Assembly (NCBI RefSeq): GCF_037975245.1 | Contig: NC_092568.1 | Location: forward strand, 25,093,501-25,157,500 | Length of the DNA stretch: 64,000 nucleotides | Direction: 5' to 3' | DNA from: Apostichopus japonicus | Taxonomy: Eukaryota > Echinodermata > Holothuroidea > Aspidochirotida > Stichopodidae | In this document: positions 39,253 to 53,300 of the stretch, one piece after another | Layout: each line of letters opens with the position of its first letter | How positions within the stretch are numbered: the stretch's first letter is position 1 | The notes under the pieces: generated by a model | The model's input: the letters and a program-made list of their open reading frames with translations, nothing else | Databases searched by the model: none | What the model was told of the DNA's origin: nothing | Translations under genes and position numbers: made by a program

Positions 39253-41313
39253 GTATGCGAAAACATTTGAGCTCGACTTATGTTATGCTAGGCTACATGA
39301 GCTTTGTTATTGAAGATCAAGACCCTTTAGGCCTAACACAAACATTATCATACATCATAGACTTAGTGTAACAAGTTAGGACTTTTGTTAGGCTAGACCG
39401 GGCCATTTGACAGTCAGCAACAAATACTCTGATACTTTGCTAGACTGTGTCAGTAAGCTACACCATCCATCACTTAGCATGAAGCTACAACCAGTCGAGC
39501 AATACACAGCAACTTGCTTGTCAATTTTTGTATGTGAGGGTAAAGTTTTTGCCATTGTACTCCCAGAAAATTATGAATTAATATAACTAGATCAAGGGTC
39601 CAACTTTGACATCCCGGGCTGACAGGAATCTCCCTATGATAATACTGAAATGGTCTTGCAATTGAAGAGAGCTCCGTCATATCAAGTATGTGAAGTTACA
39701 GGCAATAATCCTGTCATGAATAAAAGTTTAGAGAATACTTAAGAGCACACATGTTACGTAGCACTTTGGAAGTTTTATGATTATTGAAAATTCTAAGTCT
39801 ATAGTTTCAGTCTGTGCAACACTGTTATACACGTACATAGCAATTTTTCCGTTTTGCATTGTAGTTTGCCATGTGATATGAGGTAAATAATCCCTGCAGT
39901 GTATAATTAGTATTGTTGGCCAACAGGAATCATTTATTAAATTCTATAATGATGATTAGGTAGGCTGATTTATGGATATAAGTTTAATCTGAATGATTTG
40001 CTGTGTTTATGGAAATTTTGATATTAATTAAAGTTATTAAAATAGTAATGGTTCTTTGTGATTTTCTTTTCAGAGAGGTTAACCTTGGTTCGACGTGTAT
40101 CATATCCGTTGAGGGAAACAAAACTAGCATTACTAATTTGAAGGTGAGATTGTGGTCAGTTTCATATACCCATGAGACAAGGATTATTTACAGGTCAACC
40201 TATCTAAATGTTGCTCCCCCAAAACCCCCCCCCACCTCCACCTCACCCTCCCCTCCATTTTGCTTCCCTCCATGTGTACCATTTCATATAAATTATTTCT
40301 GCTGTTTGCTTTGCAATGTAAAATTAATAAATTAATCTTTCACCTCATTGGTTGGTCTGTACTCTGTAGGTCAGGCTAGCAAGCCTAGCATAAACTAGAA
40401 ATATCTTGTGTGTTCAATTATTGAATGGACTTTGTTTCTGCAATTTCAGTTTATACCCTTGGCATCTTTTGAAGAGGTACAGTATATATGAGTAATGAAT
40501 ACTGATGCAGTGCAAAAGTTCTATAACATAACATGATTGATTTGAATGGTCAGTTCTTATCACAATGAGTTATCTGTTATCAATACTCTTGTTTTTAACA
40601 GATCCCGGCCGGATTAGCTGCTGGAAGGGATATCGGCAGGGAGAGAGTTAAATCGTTTACCTACGATTATTCGTACTGGTCTGTCAACTCCAACGATGAT
40701 CATTTTGCATCACAAGAGCTGGTATGTTTCAATTCTTTGGCAAGATAGAGAAACTGTTAGCCTAACACCAAATCTGGAGTGGTGTGGTCCTTTATAGCAT
40801 TTCATGTGATAGGAGAGCCAAAGGGGGGTGGGAGTGGGAGGCAAAGTAGAATAGGCAAACAAGTTTAACAGTTTCTATTTTGCTCATGAACATTAATTCT
40901 GTACTGCTGTAGTTCAGGGAAGAAAATAAAGCTTGTAATGATCATAACATCCATCAGCCACAGATGAATTGAACTGTAATCTGTACCCATTCTAAAAGTA
41001 CAGCAATCTAATGAAAGGGAGAGGGAAAATGGGGGCGGCATACTAACAATTGACTGATTCTTGAAGGTTATTTCAAGACTTAGTTTCTTCATAAGAGGTG
41101 GGGGCTGTAATTGAGTATTGCACAGCTGTAGTAACATGTTTCAAAGGACTGGTAAAATTGTGGATGCAAGGGTCGGTTTTAAATCTTGTCTCAGTAATAA
41201 AGCAAACTGTACTGGTAGAGTAATGTAAAATTTAGTAGAGTTTGTCTTAAATACACTAGTCCCGAATAATTGAATAGTTTGTAAAAAAAAAAATTAAAAT
41301 TTTTTTTTAAATA

Positions 41314-41357
<44 letters not shown>

Positions 41358-44300
41358 ATTTTGGAATTTACCTACATGAATATGTTGTAATTTGTATGCC
41401 TGAATATTACCGCAATTTTTATACAGGTACATAGCCACCTTGGTACAGATGTTTTGAAGGCTGCCTTTGAGGGATACAATGCCTGTATCTTTGCTTATGG
41501 CCAAACCGGTTCCGGTAAATCTTACACCATGATGGGTGAGGAGGTAAGGATTTCCTCTGATGGCATAAATTTTACAGGGGGAATTCTTTGTTTAAAAGGA
41601 GGAAAGTAATTAGTGGCAGATGTATATCCTTACACACATCAATAGTTTATTCAATTTTATCAAAACAACAAGAAAAGAATGAAAATATATATGCAATTAA
41701 CCTTAAATTTCAATGACTTCAAAGACAATAGTATAGCTTGGAACCCAACAAAGGCTTGTGTGAAGTAAGCTAGTCTTTTTCTCATTCCAGATATCTCCAT
41801 GTAATAGATCAGAACTGGGTTTTTTTTTTCTTGTTTTTTTTGGCTAACTTGTGAGCTGCTTGCATTAAAACCAAGTATTAAATGTAGTCCATTTCAGTTT
41901 TTTTTTCATAGTTTATGAAAAATCTTTATTTGATCTCTGATCAGGAGATTCCAAAGACTTGGTTTTCAGAACATATGTGTCCCATTGTCAAAGACATTAT
42001 ATACTTGTATCTTGACAGTTTTATCTCTTTTTGTTATGCTTCCTTCTCAATGTGTGAAACATGCTTTCTTACTGTAAGTGCATCCTTGTGTCACCTAAGT
42101 TTATGAGCAGGTTAAATTTGTGACAAACTAGCCGTGGGTTGTCACGATGGTAAATAGTTTGCTGCAATTATTTCTGTGTGCAAGAAATGTATCTGACGTC
42201 CGTATCAACTAATTTTACTGAAGTTAAAATCTATTTCTGTTCATTTACATTTTACTTTCTCAGCATTGTCCTGGACTGATACCTAGAATCTGTGAGGTAA
42301 GCTATCATACTACAAAGCATGCTGTCTACTGTACCAGCAAGTCATAATGCTATATCATTGTAACCTCATTACTAAGCTGTAACAATACATAATGTCTAAA
42401 GTAAATTATCTCATCCTCTGCTGGTAATGTGATCAAGCTATAGCATGCTAGCTACCAGTATCCTATCCTAACACTGTATCCTATACTATTAGGTGGCAAC
42501 CTATTGTATATCATGTGATCAAGCTATAGCATGCTAGCTACCAGTATTACACTGCTGCAGTAGTACTATGCCTGTAACACTATCTTTCTATACTGGTAGG
42601 TGATAAACCTATTGTATATTATGTATTGTCTATAATGGTATTAGCTATAACAACATTGCATTCTGTAAGATCCAAACAGTAAAAGTATTTATAGTATCAG
42701 ATGACACAGAACACAGCTGTGTTTAGCACGAGTGAGTGAGTGAGACTCATCAACCTTCAAGGACTTATTGATTTGCCAGTTGAATATGACCTCCAGTAAT
42801 CATGTAGCAGTTATTCACATCTAGTCATTTATTTCTCATAAGGTTTAGATATATCAGTATATGTGCATGAATATACTAGATTTGATAATTTGAGTTTCCC
42901 TTTGTACCATTTTGGAGGGTTTGTTAGATGAGTGAAGTATAGTGAGCAACTAATAACTAGGAAGTATTCAAACAAGGTTTGAGAGAGCAAAGAGACTGTT
43001 GGGCTAGATCATGGTATGAACCAATGACCTCAGGGTCACTTGGTCCCTGGTTTGAATCCTCTTTCTCTATTAAAAATAAGCCGGAAATATTTCAAAGTTA
43101 GCGTGCAATGTTGAGTCTCATGTACTCTGCATCATATTAATTTTACTGTTAGAGGGGTGCACAAAAAAACAAACATTGAAAGGAATGTTGCAGGTATTTC
43201 ACAGGTTAAATTAAAATATAGAATGATCATAGACTTCATATTACCAGCTGCATTTTAAACTCATACCTAGAATATAGTCACTGAATTACCTTTCATGAAA
43301 AAGGAAAAGTAATTAATATGATGGTTACGTTAATATTATATCTACTTATAAAACATATTTTATTTACTTCTAAATTGTATTGTCTCTTTCCTGTTGGTGG
43401 TGACAGCTGCATAAACCAAAGGAATAAGATATATAAGTATGCTCCAATGTTAGGGATTGGGGAGTGGGTGGCAGGTGTTTTTCTTCTTTGTGTGTGTGCT
43501 GTTTTCTTTCTTTGGTTAATAGTTATAGAGATTAGCATTTGGTGTTATATTATGACTTTTTGATTTAAACAGGGACTGTACCAAAGAATTCAAGCTCAAG
43601 ATGACGAAGCAGTATCCTACAGGACTGAAGTCAGGTATGAATAAGCATGAAATTCATGCATGAATAAACATGACTCATCATTCACAGTCAGATATGAATA
43701 AACATGACTCATCATTCACAGTCAGATATGAATAAACATGACTCATCATTCACAGTCAGATATGAATAAACATGACTCATCATTCACAGTCAGATATGAA
43801 TAAACATGACTCATCATTCACAGTCAGATATGAATAAACATGACTCCCTTGTAATAGGCAGCCAGTTGGGACAATTTCCTTATGCTAATACCTCTCTAAA
43901 CTGTACTCCAATATCATGCTCAAAGCACTGGTATTGTCAGTACAAACAGTTCCTAACCTTGATCTGATAGAGATATGATATTCATACTGCTTGTACTGAC
44001 AATACCAGTGCTCTTACGCAGGACATGACACTACAGTATAGAGATAATTGTCCCAACTGGGTGTAACAGGTCAGATATGAATGAACATTTCCCACATATG
44101 AGTTCAAAGGTGAACATGATCATCACATGGAAGGTAGTGTCTCAATAAAATTGATCCATCACAGTCACAGGTATGGTAGATGACAATGCAAATAAATAAA
44201 ATGTCAGTTTTAATAAATATAATAAATGATAAGTTCCATATATTACAGGGCCTTTGACAATTGCTACTCTTACATTTGATCTTTCTCAACATCTTTTTGA

Positions 44301-47300
44301 AAATATTCTCAATTATTGCTCTGCTGTTATTGTTTATTTTAGTGTAATATTACATAGCAGCTGTTGCATTTTCATCCAAGAGCTCCTTTCAGGAAGTGAT
44401 GAGTCATCTTCTCTTCTTGAACTTTAGATTACTTATTGCCCTAAGCACGACTCTTGTAAAATCAAACACAGAAATGCAACCTGCAGTAGAATTTAAAGGT
44501 TGAATTATCTGTTATGACCTACAGTTGGGATCAAATCATGTCCATACTGGTTTAAGCTATCAAGTTAAGTTGCATTTATTGTTGGAACACTTTACAGAAA
44601 AATGAAGTGATTTGCATTTATATGAAACTTTTCCATGGACCTGCCAAACTTGCAAAATTGTGGCCATAACAATCAAGGGAAAAAAAGGTGTCTACTGAGT
44701 GTAAAGGAAAATATTCCTTAATTAATTGAAATTAGTGTTTGACTGAGTGACTCAACATGCGTAATGCAGAAATTTGGAATCATCCTGTGAGTAATATGGT
44801 TGATCTTGATAAAGTTGTGTCATCGTATCAGTGATAAGGAAACAAGAAAACCGGTTCTTTTAATTATTGATGCAGGTGTTCCGGATGATTTATCAATTTA
44901 ACAAGTATTTTGCATTTTTATAACAATTTATGTTACACTTGCTCTTGACCCTAGCTACCTGGAAATTTATTGCGAGAGAGTTCGTGATCTGCTACGAGAT
45001 TCCAAGGACCACAATCTTAAAGTCAGGGAACATCCTCGAGATGGACCATATGTGCAAAGTAAGCCCTGGGTTTCTACATTATGACATGGTGCTGATGACA
45101 TTTATATATGTCCACGACATCAAAAACAAGTTTGCCCCCAAACTCTGAAATTATTATAATATTCCATTATTATAAGGATTCTGAATTATGCCAATGGACA
45201 AACTGCAGGATGTCGGTGGCGATATTACCCAAATGATTATTTACAAAATAAGAATGAATACTGTGACTTTGGATACCTGTTTGTTCATCATTGTTTTACC
45301 TTGGTTGTAAAACTTGGACCAAAACTTAGACACCGGTAAATATGGTTGTTGCTTGTGGACCATTCGTTGACTGAAAAGGAAAGAATCAAATTTATCCCCC
45401 CCCCCAGAAATAGTAATAAGTAAATAATGAATATGTCAAAATAAGATTATTTCATCTGGTTGACATGGTAAATTGGCAGCATTGTTCAACTATTGTTAGT
45501 ATTCCTCCTCCCATCCCCTTGTAATTTACTTGCAATTGTATGGCACGTAGAGGTTGTACTTGACTTAAGAATTGTACTTGACTTGACAATTACAAGTAAA
45601 GACCAACATGTTTCTCTTTCTTCATATTTTTTTTGTTTTTAGTAGACACCAGGTAAATATGGTTGTTGCTTGTGGACCATTGGTTGACTGAAAAGGAAAG
45701 AATCAAATTTATCCCCCCCCCCAGAAATAGTAATAAGTAAATAATGAATATGTCAAAATAAGATTATTTCATCTGGTTGACATGGTAAATTGGCAGCAGT
45801 GTTCAACTATTGTCAATTTTGTACGGCACGTAGAGGTTGTACTTGACTTAAGAATTGTACTTGACTTGACAATTACAAGTAAAGACCAAAAAATGTTTAT
45901 CTTTCTTCATATTCTTAAGACAGATGATGAATGGTCATGAACCTTCTGATACGTCATTACTGTTTTGGGTATGTTTTACCCATCTTTGTTCATTTTTTTA
46001 TTTACTCTACAGATCTCTCCACGCATTTGGTATCCGACTATAAGGATATTAAAACGCTCATGGATAAGGGAAACAATCAGAGGTAAATCCAGTGGCATTT
46101 ATTCATCTGGCTCTTGTCTTATTTCATCTGACTTTATGACATAATAAAAGTTACCACAGAGTATTGTTTTATTTAAGGCCTGCCTGAAGTTGAATGATGG
46201 GACTATTAAAGTATTATAGGTATCTAGTACAAAAGTCAAACATATCCATCCTACTTGGAGCGAAGTAGGAGAGAAAGGAAGAAGATGGTTTTGTCGTATT
46301 GATATTTACACTTTCTTAATACAGTTGGTCGCTCTTCAAATTGTACTTGACTGAAGAACATACTGTAGGCAATCTATACGTTACAGTAACATGGCCGTGC
46401 ATTTATCCCAAGCAGTATTTCTTTCATTTTATCGATGGCATTTGGAAGCTATACCATTACAACCAGTTAATATAGAAGGTACAAAACCAACAATGGAAAT
46501 GTTTAGTAATTGGATACTGTGTTTGTGTTTTGTGTATTTCATTACATTCTTTCGTTTTACCCATTCTTTCAAATAGGACCACCGCTTCTACTAACATGAA
46601 TAATGTTAGCAGCCGATCACACGCAATATTTACAATCAGGTTCACTCAGGTAAGATAAAGTTCTCTCACATGACAAAGAAATCCATCTGTACCATCAGAC
46701 ATAGTTTAATGTTTTTTTCCCCCGTAAAACATGACTTTCGTATGTCCGACTTTTATAAGTGACATTCAGGCTTTTTTATATTCAGATTTGTAGATCACAT
46801 AAAAATGAACACACACAACAAGTAAAAGTGTTTGGCTATGATTGTAGTACCTCAAACAAAGTGTAATATGAGAGTAATTTCTAGTAAGTAGCAGAGTTTT
46901 TCACTTCATTGTGAGTTTGTTTACCGAAGAGCTAAAAGTCTAACCTTGAGACTCTTTGCTTTTCTCACTACTGGGACCTTTGAGATTAAATTGTAGATGA
47001 TCGGCGTTGTTTATCGCTCATGTTAAATACTGAGACAAAATGTAATGAATCCATTAGAACATTGATAGTCAAACCATAAACCATTAATGCTGCAGTTGAT
47101 AAAAGACAGCTATAATCATAGCCAAAGGGAGGAAGTACTTTGTTTTTAAGTGTCATGTTTGTTATTTCATTAAGATGTTACAGTTGTAGGTAAGTAGGGA
47201 CAAAACTTATCATTTTGATAAATAAAATTTTAATGTAATGAACAGTATCATTTTTGGTTTCTTCTTCGGTAGGCCAAGTTCAATGCAGACATGCCAAGTG

Positions 47301-50300
47301 AGACTGTCAGTAAGATAAACTTGGTGGACTTAGCTGGCAGGTAATTTTTTTTTAGTTTTGGAATTGATCTGACTGTATTAACACATACATAAAGCAGGGG
47401 TTTCATGAGGAGGGAGAGGGGAGGGGAGAGGGGAGGGAGAGGAGAGGGAGAGGAGAGGGGAGGGAGAGCTTCCCTAAACTTACTAATTGGAATATATTCA
47501 CACCAAGAAATATTCTTGGACCTTCATGGTCTATGCCACACCCCAGGCAACTCACTTCCCCTTTCCCCGCCCTTCCTGAAGCTGCTTCAGAAATCAAATA
47601 GTGCAACACAGACACCTAACCTCCTGACAAAGTGTGATTTATATTTTGTTTCTATGCAGTGAGAGAGCCAATTCTACAGGTGCAACAGGGGAAAGACTGA
47701 AAGAAGGTGCTAACATCAATAAATCACTGGTTACACTAGGGAATGTCATATCTGCCCTGGGTAAGTACATCATCCACACACGTAACATTCTAACAGCTTC
47801 CCCCGTCAGAATGCAAATCACAGTCTCATGTAGTCCCTTTTGGAAGTAGTCAGAGATCAATGATCAGTGTATAATATGCTTATGGGAACAAAACGTGGTT
47901 TCATTTAGCATCAGTCATCACATTAATGTGTTCCTGTGATTGAAAACCTTGCTAAATAGGTGAACGTGTTTTCTTCTTTGCCAGCCGATGTTTCGTTAGC
48001 CTCAAACAATCCTAAGCCGACTCGGGGCAAGAGGAAATCTCTCTTCATTCCGTATCGAGACTCTGTCTTAACATGGCTGTTAAAGGATAGTCTGGGGGGA
48101 AACTCAAAGACTATCATGGTAGCAGGTAGGTAAAAGTGATAATATATTTCTATATGGGACAATATATTTCTATATGGGATAATATATTTCTATATGGGAT
48201 AATATATTTGATACATTAGTGTTATATGACTGATACGATCAGGCTAGAGGGAATGTTAGGGAAGATGACCGATATTAGTAAAAGTGAATGACTATCATGG
48301 TAGCCTGTAAGTCAAACTGATAATATATTTCTATATGGGATAATATATAAGATACAATAGTGTTATTACTGATTCGATCAGGTTGGAGAAAATGTTAGGG
48401 AAGAAGACCAATATAAGTAAACGTAGTACTTAACAGGAAGGTATTATTGTCAGTCAAATTGATAATATGTATCTTATATATTTCTATATGAGATAATATA
48501 TAAGATACATTAGTGTTAGATGACTGAGTCGATCAGGTTAGAGGAATGTTAGGGAAGAAGATTAATATTAGTAAAAGTGGTACTTTACAGGAAGGTAATA
48601 TAGTCAGAAATGATTGACAGTTGTTGCAGTATAAGCGATGGACAAAAACTCTTAAAAGATTTGATTTTATAGTTGTGTTAGTGATGAGACACTAGAATAC
48701 AAACAAAATATTTGATGGGAATAACAATGATTTTAATCTCCAGCCATCTCTCCTGCTGATGTTAACTACGGTGAGACTCTGAGCACTCTCAGGTACGCCA
48801 ACAGGGCCAAGGATATCATCAATAAACCAACCATCAATGAGGTAATTTATTTCTGAATAGCTTAATATTTAATAGATTTGTTTTCTTTTGTTTCGCTTTA
48901 AAAGGGTGATGGTTGTGGTGTGGGGATGATTCATAGTCACTTGAGCATTCACATGGGTTGTTTGTCAGTGGTTGATGTAGAAATCACTAACATGGGAATC
49001 ATTAACAGTCCGGTGATTGGAACAAGTGATTTTGTTGATACAAAACTTATCAAAATTGTAAACATATTGTTAGCTTTCTTCGCCCAGTTCATGACAGGTT
49101 GTGAACCATCGTGTCTTGTACACACATTGCCTCTAGCCTTTTCAAAGTTCATGTAAGAAAAGATTAAGGTTAATTAACAAATAAAAAAGTGAAGTAATGT
49201 CTTTTTTCCCCCAGTTCTAATATGTTACACAATTGCATTTGTTTCTGATGGCGATATTTCATCTGATGATTTCATTTGGTCAAGTAACATGCTGTAGTTG
49301 TAGGTTAGGTCAAGTCAGGTCAAGCAGGTTAAGGAATACAAAGAGACATAGTTGTACATTAAAATTATGAGTGTCCTTTCTGAGTGATGGTTGAGCTTGA
49401 TTTGATAACCCAGCTACAATGAAATACAGTAAGTGACTTTCGATGACAGTTGATCCCATCTTCACTGAATTACGAGAGTTTGAGAGAAATTTTATCACAC
49501 TTGAATCTCTGATGGCAGAGGTGATTTTCTTGTATTAAAACTCTCCCAGAAGATTTCACACTTGCACATGGGTCAGTTGAAAGCCCTGAACTTGCTGGTA
49601 TTGGAAATGACCAGATTTATAAGAATTACATCTGTTAGTAGAAATCAGCCATTATTCTGACTTTAAAACATCCATCGTTTCCAGATTTTATGCTTGTTTC
49701 CAAGTTCATTTCGTTCTTTTGTGGTCTTCATTCACTTTCTTGTGTCAAATAAATAGTCACAATCTTCCTTGAAAAGACTGTAAAACCTTCCGTTTTTGCA
49801 GATTAATTTCAAATATTTTCAACCAAGAAAAACCTTCACTCACACCCACTGAAGTGTTAACATAGATATTGTATCATTTGTGTTTATTCCACAGGATCCA
49901 AACATTAAATTAATTAGAGAACTGAGGTCTGAGATTGCACAGCTCAAGAAGAGGCTTGGTGACATGGTGAGTACAAATCATACAAATCTAACAAATGGAT
50001 AATGCTATAAAAATAGCAAAGCTGAAGCTTAGAGTTTTGTGGTAAGACTGTCGTTTGTGGGCCGAGAGCACCATTGACCTAAGGTAGAACTATTTATGCC
50101 CACAAGTGAAGAGGACTTGTACTTCTCAAAATTGGATTGCAAAATACTCTGGTAATCTTTCTTTCAAGAGCCTCATAAGGAGAATAAGATTGAGTTTTAT
50201 TTCAGCGGGGTCGTTTTGCAGTAGAAAAATAGTAATCAATGCCCCTTGCCCTACCCACCCCAACCCCCTGGCCCCATGTAAATTTAGCTAGACAGCTCGT

Positions 50301-53300
50301 TTGGTGGAACATAGCACTTGTAACCCTGGGTTCACTGAGTTGGATCTTGTTTTACCCAGTCTCTATGAAGATGTTATAAAAGATAGTAAAAGTAAATATA
50401 TAAATTAATATATCTGCTTCTTGTTTTTATTCAGGGAGGGGATAACTCGGTTGGTGAAAAAGAGATTGCTGTGGTTGATAAACTCCATGAGAGTGAAGCC
50501 AGAGTGAGTCACGATGTTTTATCTTGTTTAACATTTGTAAATTGTTTAATTCCCTTTGTTGCTATTCCCATGCCATTGTTTTAGCATCTTGTTGACATCA
50601 ATATATAAACATTCTTGTAACAGCTGTTGTAACGGCTATTCCTAGCTCCACAAGCACTAGGTTGTGGAACTGGATGTTCAGGTACTTACTAACCCTTATT
50701 TTAATAAACACTACATTTTGTTTTTAAAAAAGGTCCTTTCCTGGTAGTTCATAGCTAAAAAGTCTACTTCAGTTTCATATGGAAAATCATGACTCTTGTG
50801 AGCAAAAAAATTCTGGACTAAATTTAAAATCTTTTTTATTTATATCTGCACAGATGCAAAGAGTCTTTAAGACTGTCACTATTCAGATACAAAACATTAA
50901 AGATTTTAAACCTAAACCATAGATGCTTTCCAAGCAGAGGTTATTAATGTCATTTAATTGCTGAGGCTAACTTGATGACTTTTAGTAAGATATTATTGAA
51001 TGAAGAATTCATGAATGTGGCACATATCAATACTCAGAGAGTTTTCTTCTGAAGGAGTGAAATATGGTCATGAAAAGCATCAAGTTACTTGAAAACAAAA
51101 TGTTGCTTTTCTTAAATACAGTTGTTTTGCTTCTTTCAAAGAATCTAACCAAATCTGTCATTTTGATAGCTGACGGTTTCTTGAACTTTTTGATCTGTAG
51201 GTCAAACTGCTGACTGAGGAGTGGGCTACGAAATGGAAAGATGCTCAAAAGCTCATGCAGGTTTGTTCTTTATAATTTTCTAAATAATTTTGTTATTCTT
51301 GATGATGTGCTTCCCAATTGACTGGTTTAATAATGGGAAAATTTCCTCTCAAGAATGATTTAATCATGTAATTATGAATAGTTGTACATAATTCCCAACC
51401 ATTGATTGATTGTGACCATCATCCTAAAACAAAGGTGTTGAACAGTTATATTAGTAATGAAGTCAGTGTTGTTTTAAGTGACATTTAAAAAAACAAAGGT
51501 TAACTTTAATAGCATTACAATAAGCATAGCTTTTTATTCTTGACATGTGGAATTGTGTAAGATTTATATTCTGGTTTTAGGCTATAATTAACTGTTACTT
51601 AGCTTCCCAGAACCAATCTCATAAATGTGACTTTATTTTGTATCAGTTGTATACATTCATATGTTTCTTCCTTCCTTCCAATAGTCAATCTTGTATTGCA
51701 TAACATTATAGTTGTTCTCTGGTTTGTCCTTGGTGGGTAGAACCAATATTTCTGCATTGTAGCATTTTAGTTTTGTACACTCTTCTTGTTAGGACAAGAA
51801 CCTTGCTCTGAGGTCCGATGGTAACATCATAATAGTGGAGATAGAACTACCTCATCTGATTGCCATTGACAATATTTTTGCGTGTAGCATTAGTTTTGTA
51901 CACTCTTCTCGTTAGGACAAGAACCTTGCTCTGAGGTCCGATGGTAACATCATAATGGTGGATATTGAGCTACCTCATCTGATTGCCTTTGACAATATTT
52001 TTGCGTGTAGCATTAGTTTTGTACACTCTTCTCGTTAGGACAAGAACCTTGCTCTGAGGTCCGATGGTAACATCATAATGGTGGATATTGAGCTACCTCA
52101 TCTGATTGCCATTGACAATGATATGCTGAGTACTGGGCTCAAGATTTACCACATTCACGAGGGAAAGACCTCCGTAGGTAACATAAGTGCCAAAGAGAAG
52201 CCTGATATAGGTAAGTGTGGATAGTAATACAAGCACTCTTTATGTACCAAACAAACTTGTCACATTCACAGAAATATTCACAGTGCAGCTTAGACTCCTT
52301 TACATGTCTATGCCAGAAGCTTGTTCTTAGTAGTAATAGAAATGAATAGAGACACAGCGTCAAGTCTTTAGGACAATATTTAATCCAGGTTACGTTTCCA
52401 TACCCCTTGTAGCGTTGGATAGTGGAGACATAAGCCACTATCGATTGGAGGCTCATCAATCAAAGTGGCTGGTGCTATTGTACCTAGTTTAGCATGCACT
52501 CTACTGGCATAAATGTTATATTATGCACAAATTTTCCTACCTTATCATGGAGGCAACATTTATTGTTTCCATTTTTTGATTGCAGCCCTATCTGGTCACG
52601 ATGTAGAAGAATTTCACTGCTACTTAACTAGTGCAGAAGGCAAGGTCTGGTTAGATCCGTGTGGAAAGGCCCTCTGTGCAGTTAATGGAAAAGTTATCGA
52701 AGAACCCATCCAACTGAAGCAAGGTATGTATTCTTGGAATGGGTTCAGTGATAAGTGGTTGTATTTATATGTTTCCATTGCATAGATGCAGCCATATTTG
52801 CCGTCATCCAGCTACCCAAGTAAGTGTATATCAGCCAAAAAGGTTGAAAATCTCAACAACAGATATTTGCATTGGTTATGGGCAAAAGCAGCATGAGTGG
52901 TTCTAATATATTGTTGATGTTTTGCTTTTAGCATTTTAATTGCAGACTTTTCTATTCCTTTATCTTCCTTCTCTCCCTTTTCGTAAAGGCTGTCTGGTAT
53001 CCGTCGGTAAAACCAACCTCTTCCGGTTCAACCATCCTGCTGACGCTCAAAGGATGCGGCTGGAGATGAAGTCTTCCTCTCTCTCTGATCTTTCAAATTT
53101 GAAATCCAAAGAAAATTTATTGGCATCAACATTTTTCCAGACTTACGGGTAATGTATCTACTTTCTTGGAATGTTAGTTCAAAGGCTGCTGCCCTCAGGG
53201 CGCAGACCCTTTCAAAGGTGCAGACCCTTTGCTAGATCCCGACCAAAGTTGTTCATGGCCGAGGCTTCATTAATGTTAACGCAACAATGTAGGTTGAAGG

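Noticed and set aside
51793-52038. Two extra exon 17 copies as mutually exclusive KIF16B exons
   Set aside because: They lack a donor after the exon part and would meet an in-frame stop, so they cannot replace exon 17.
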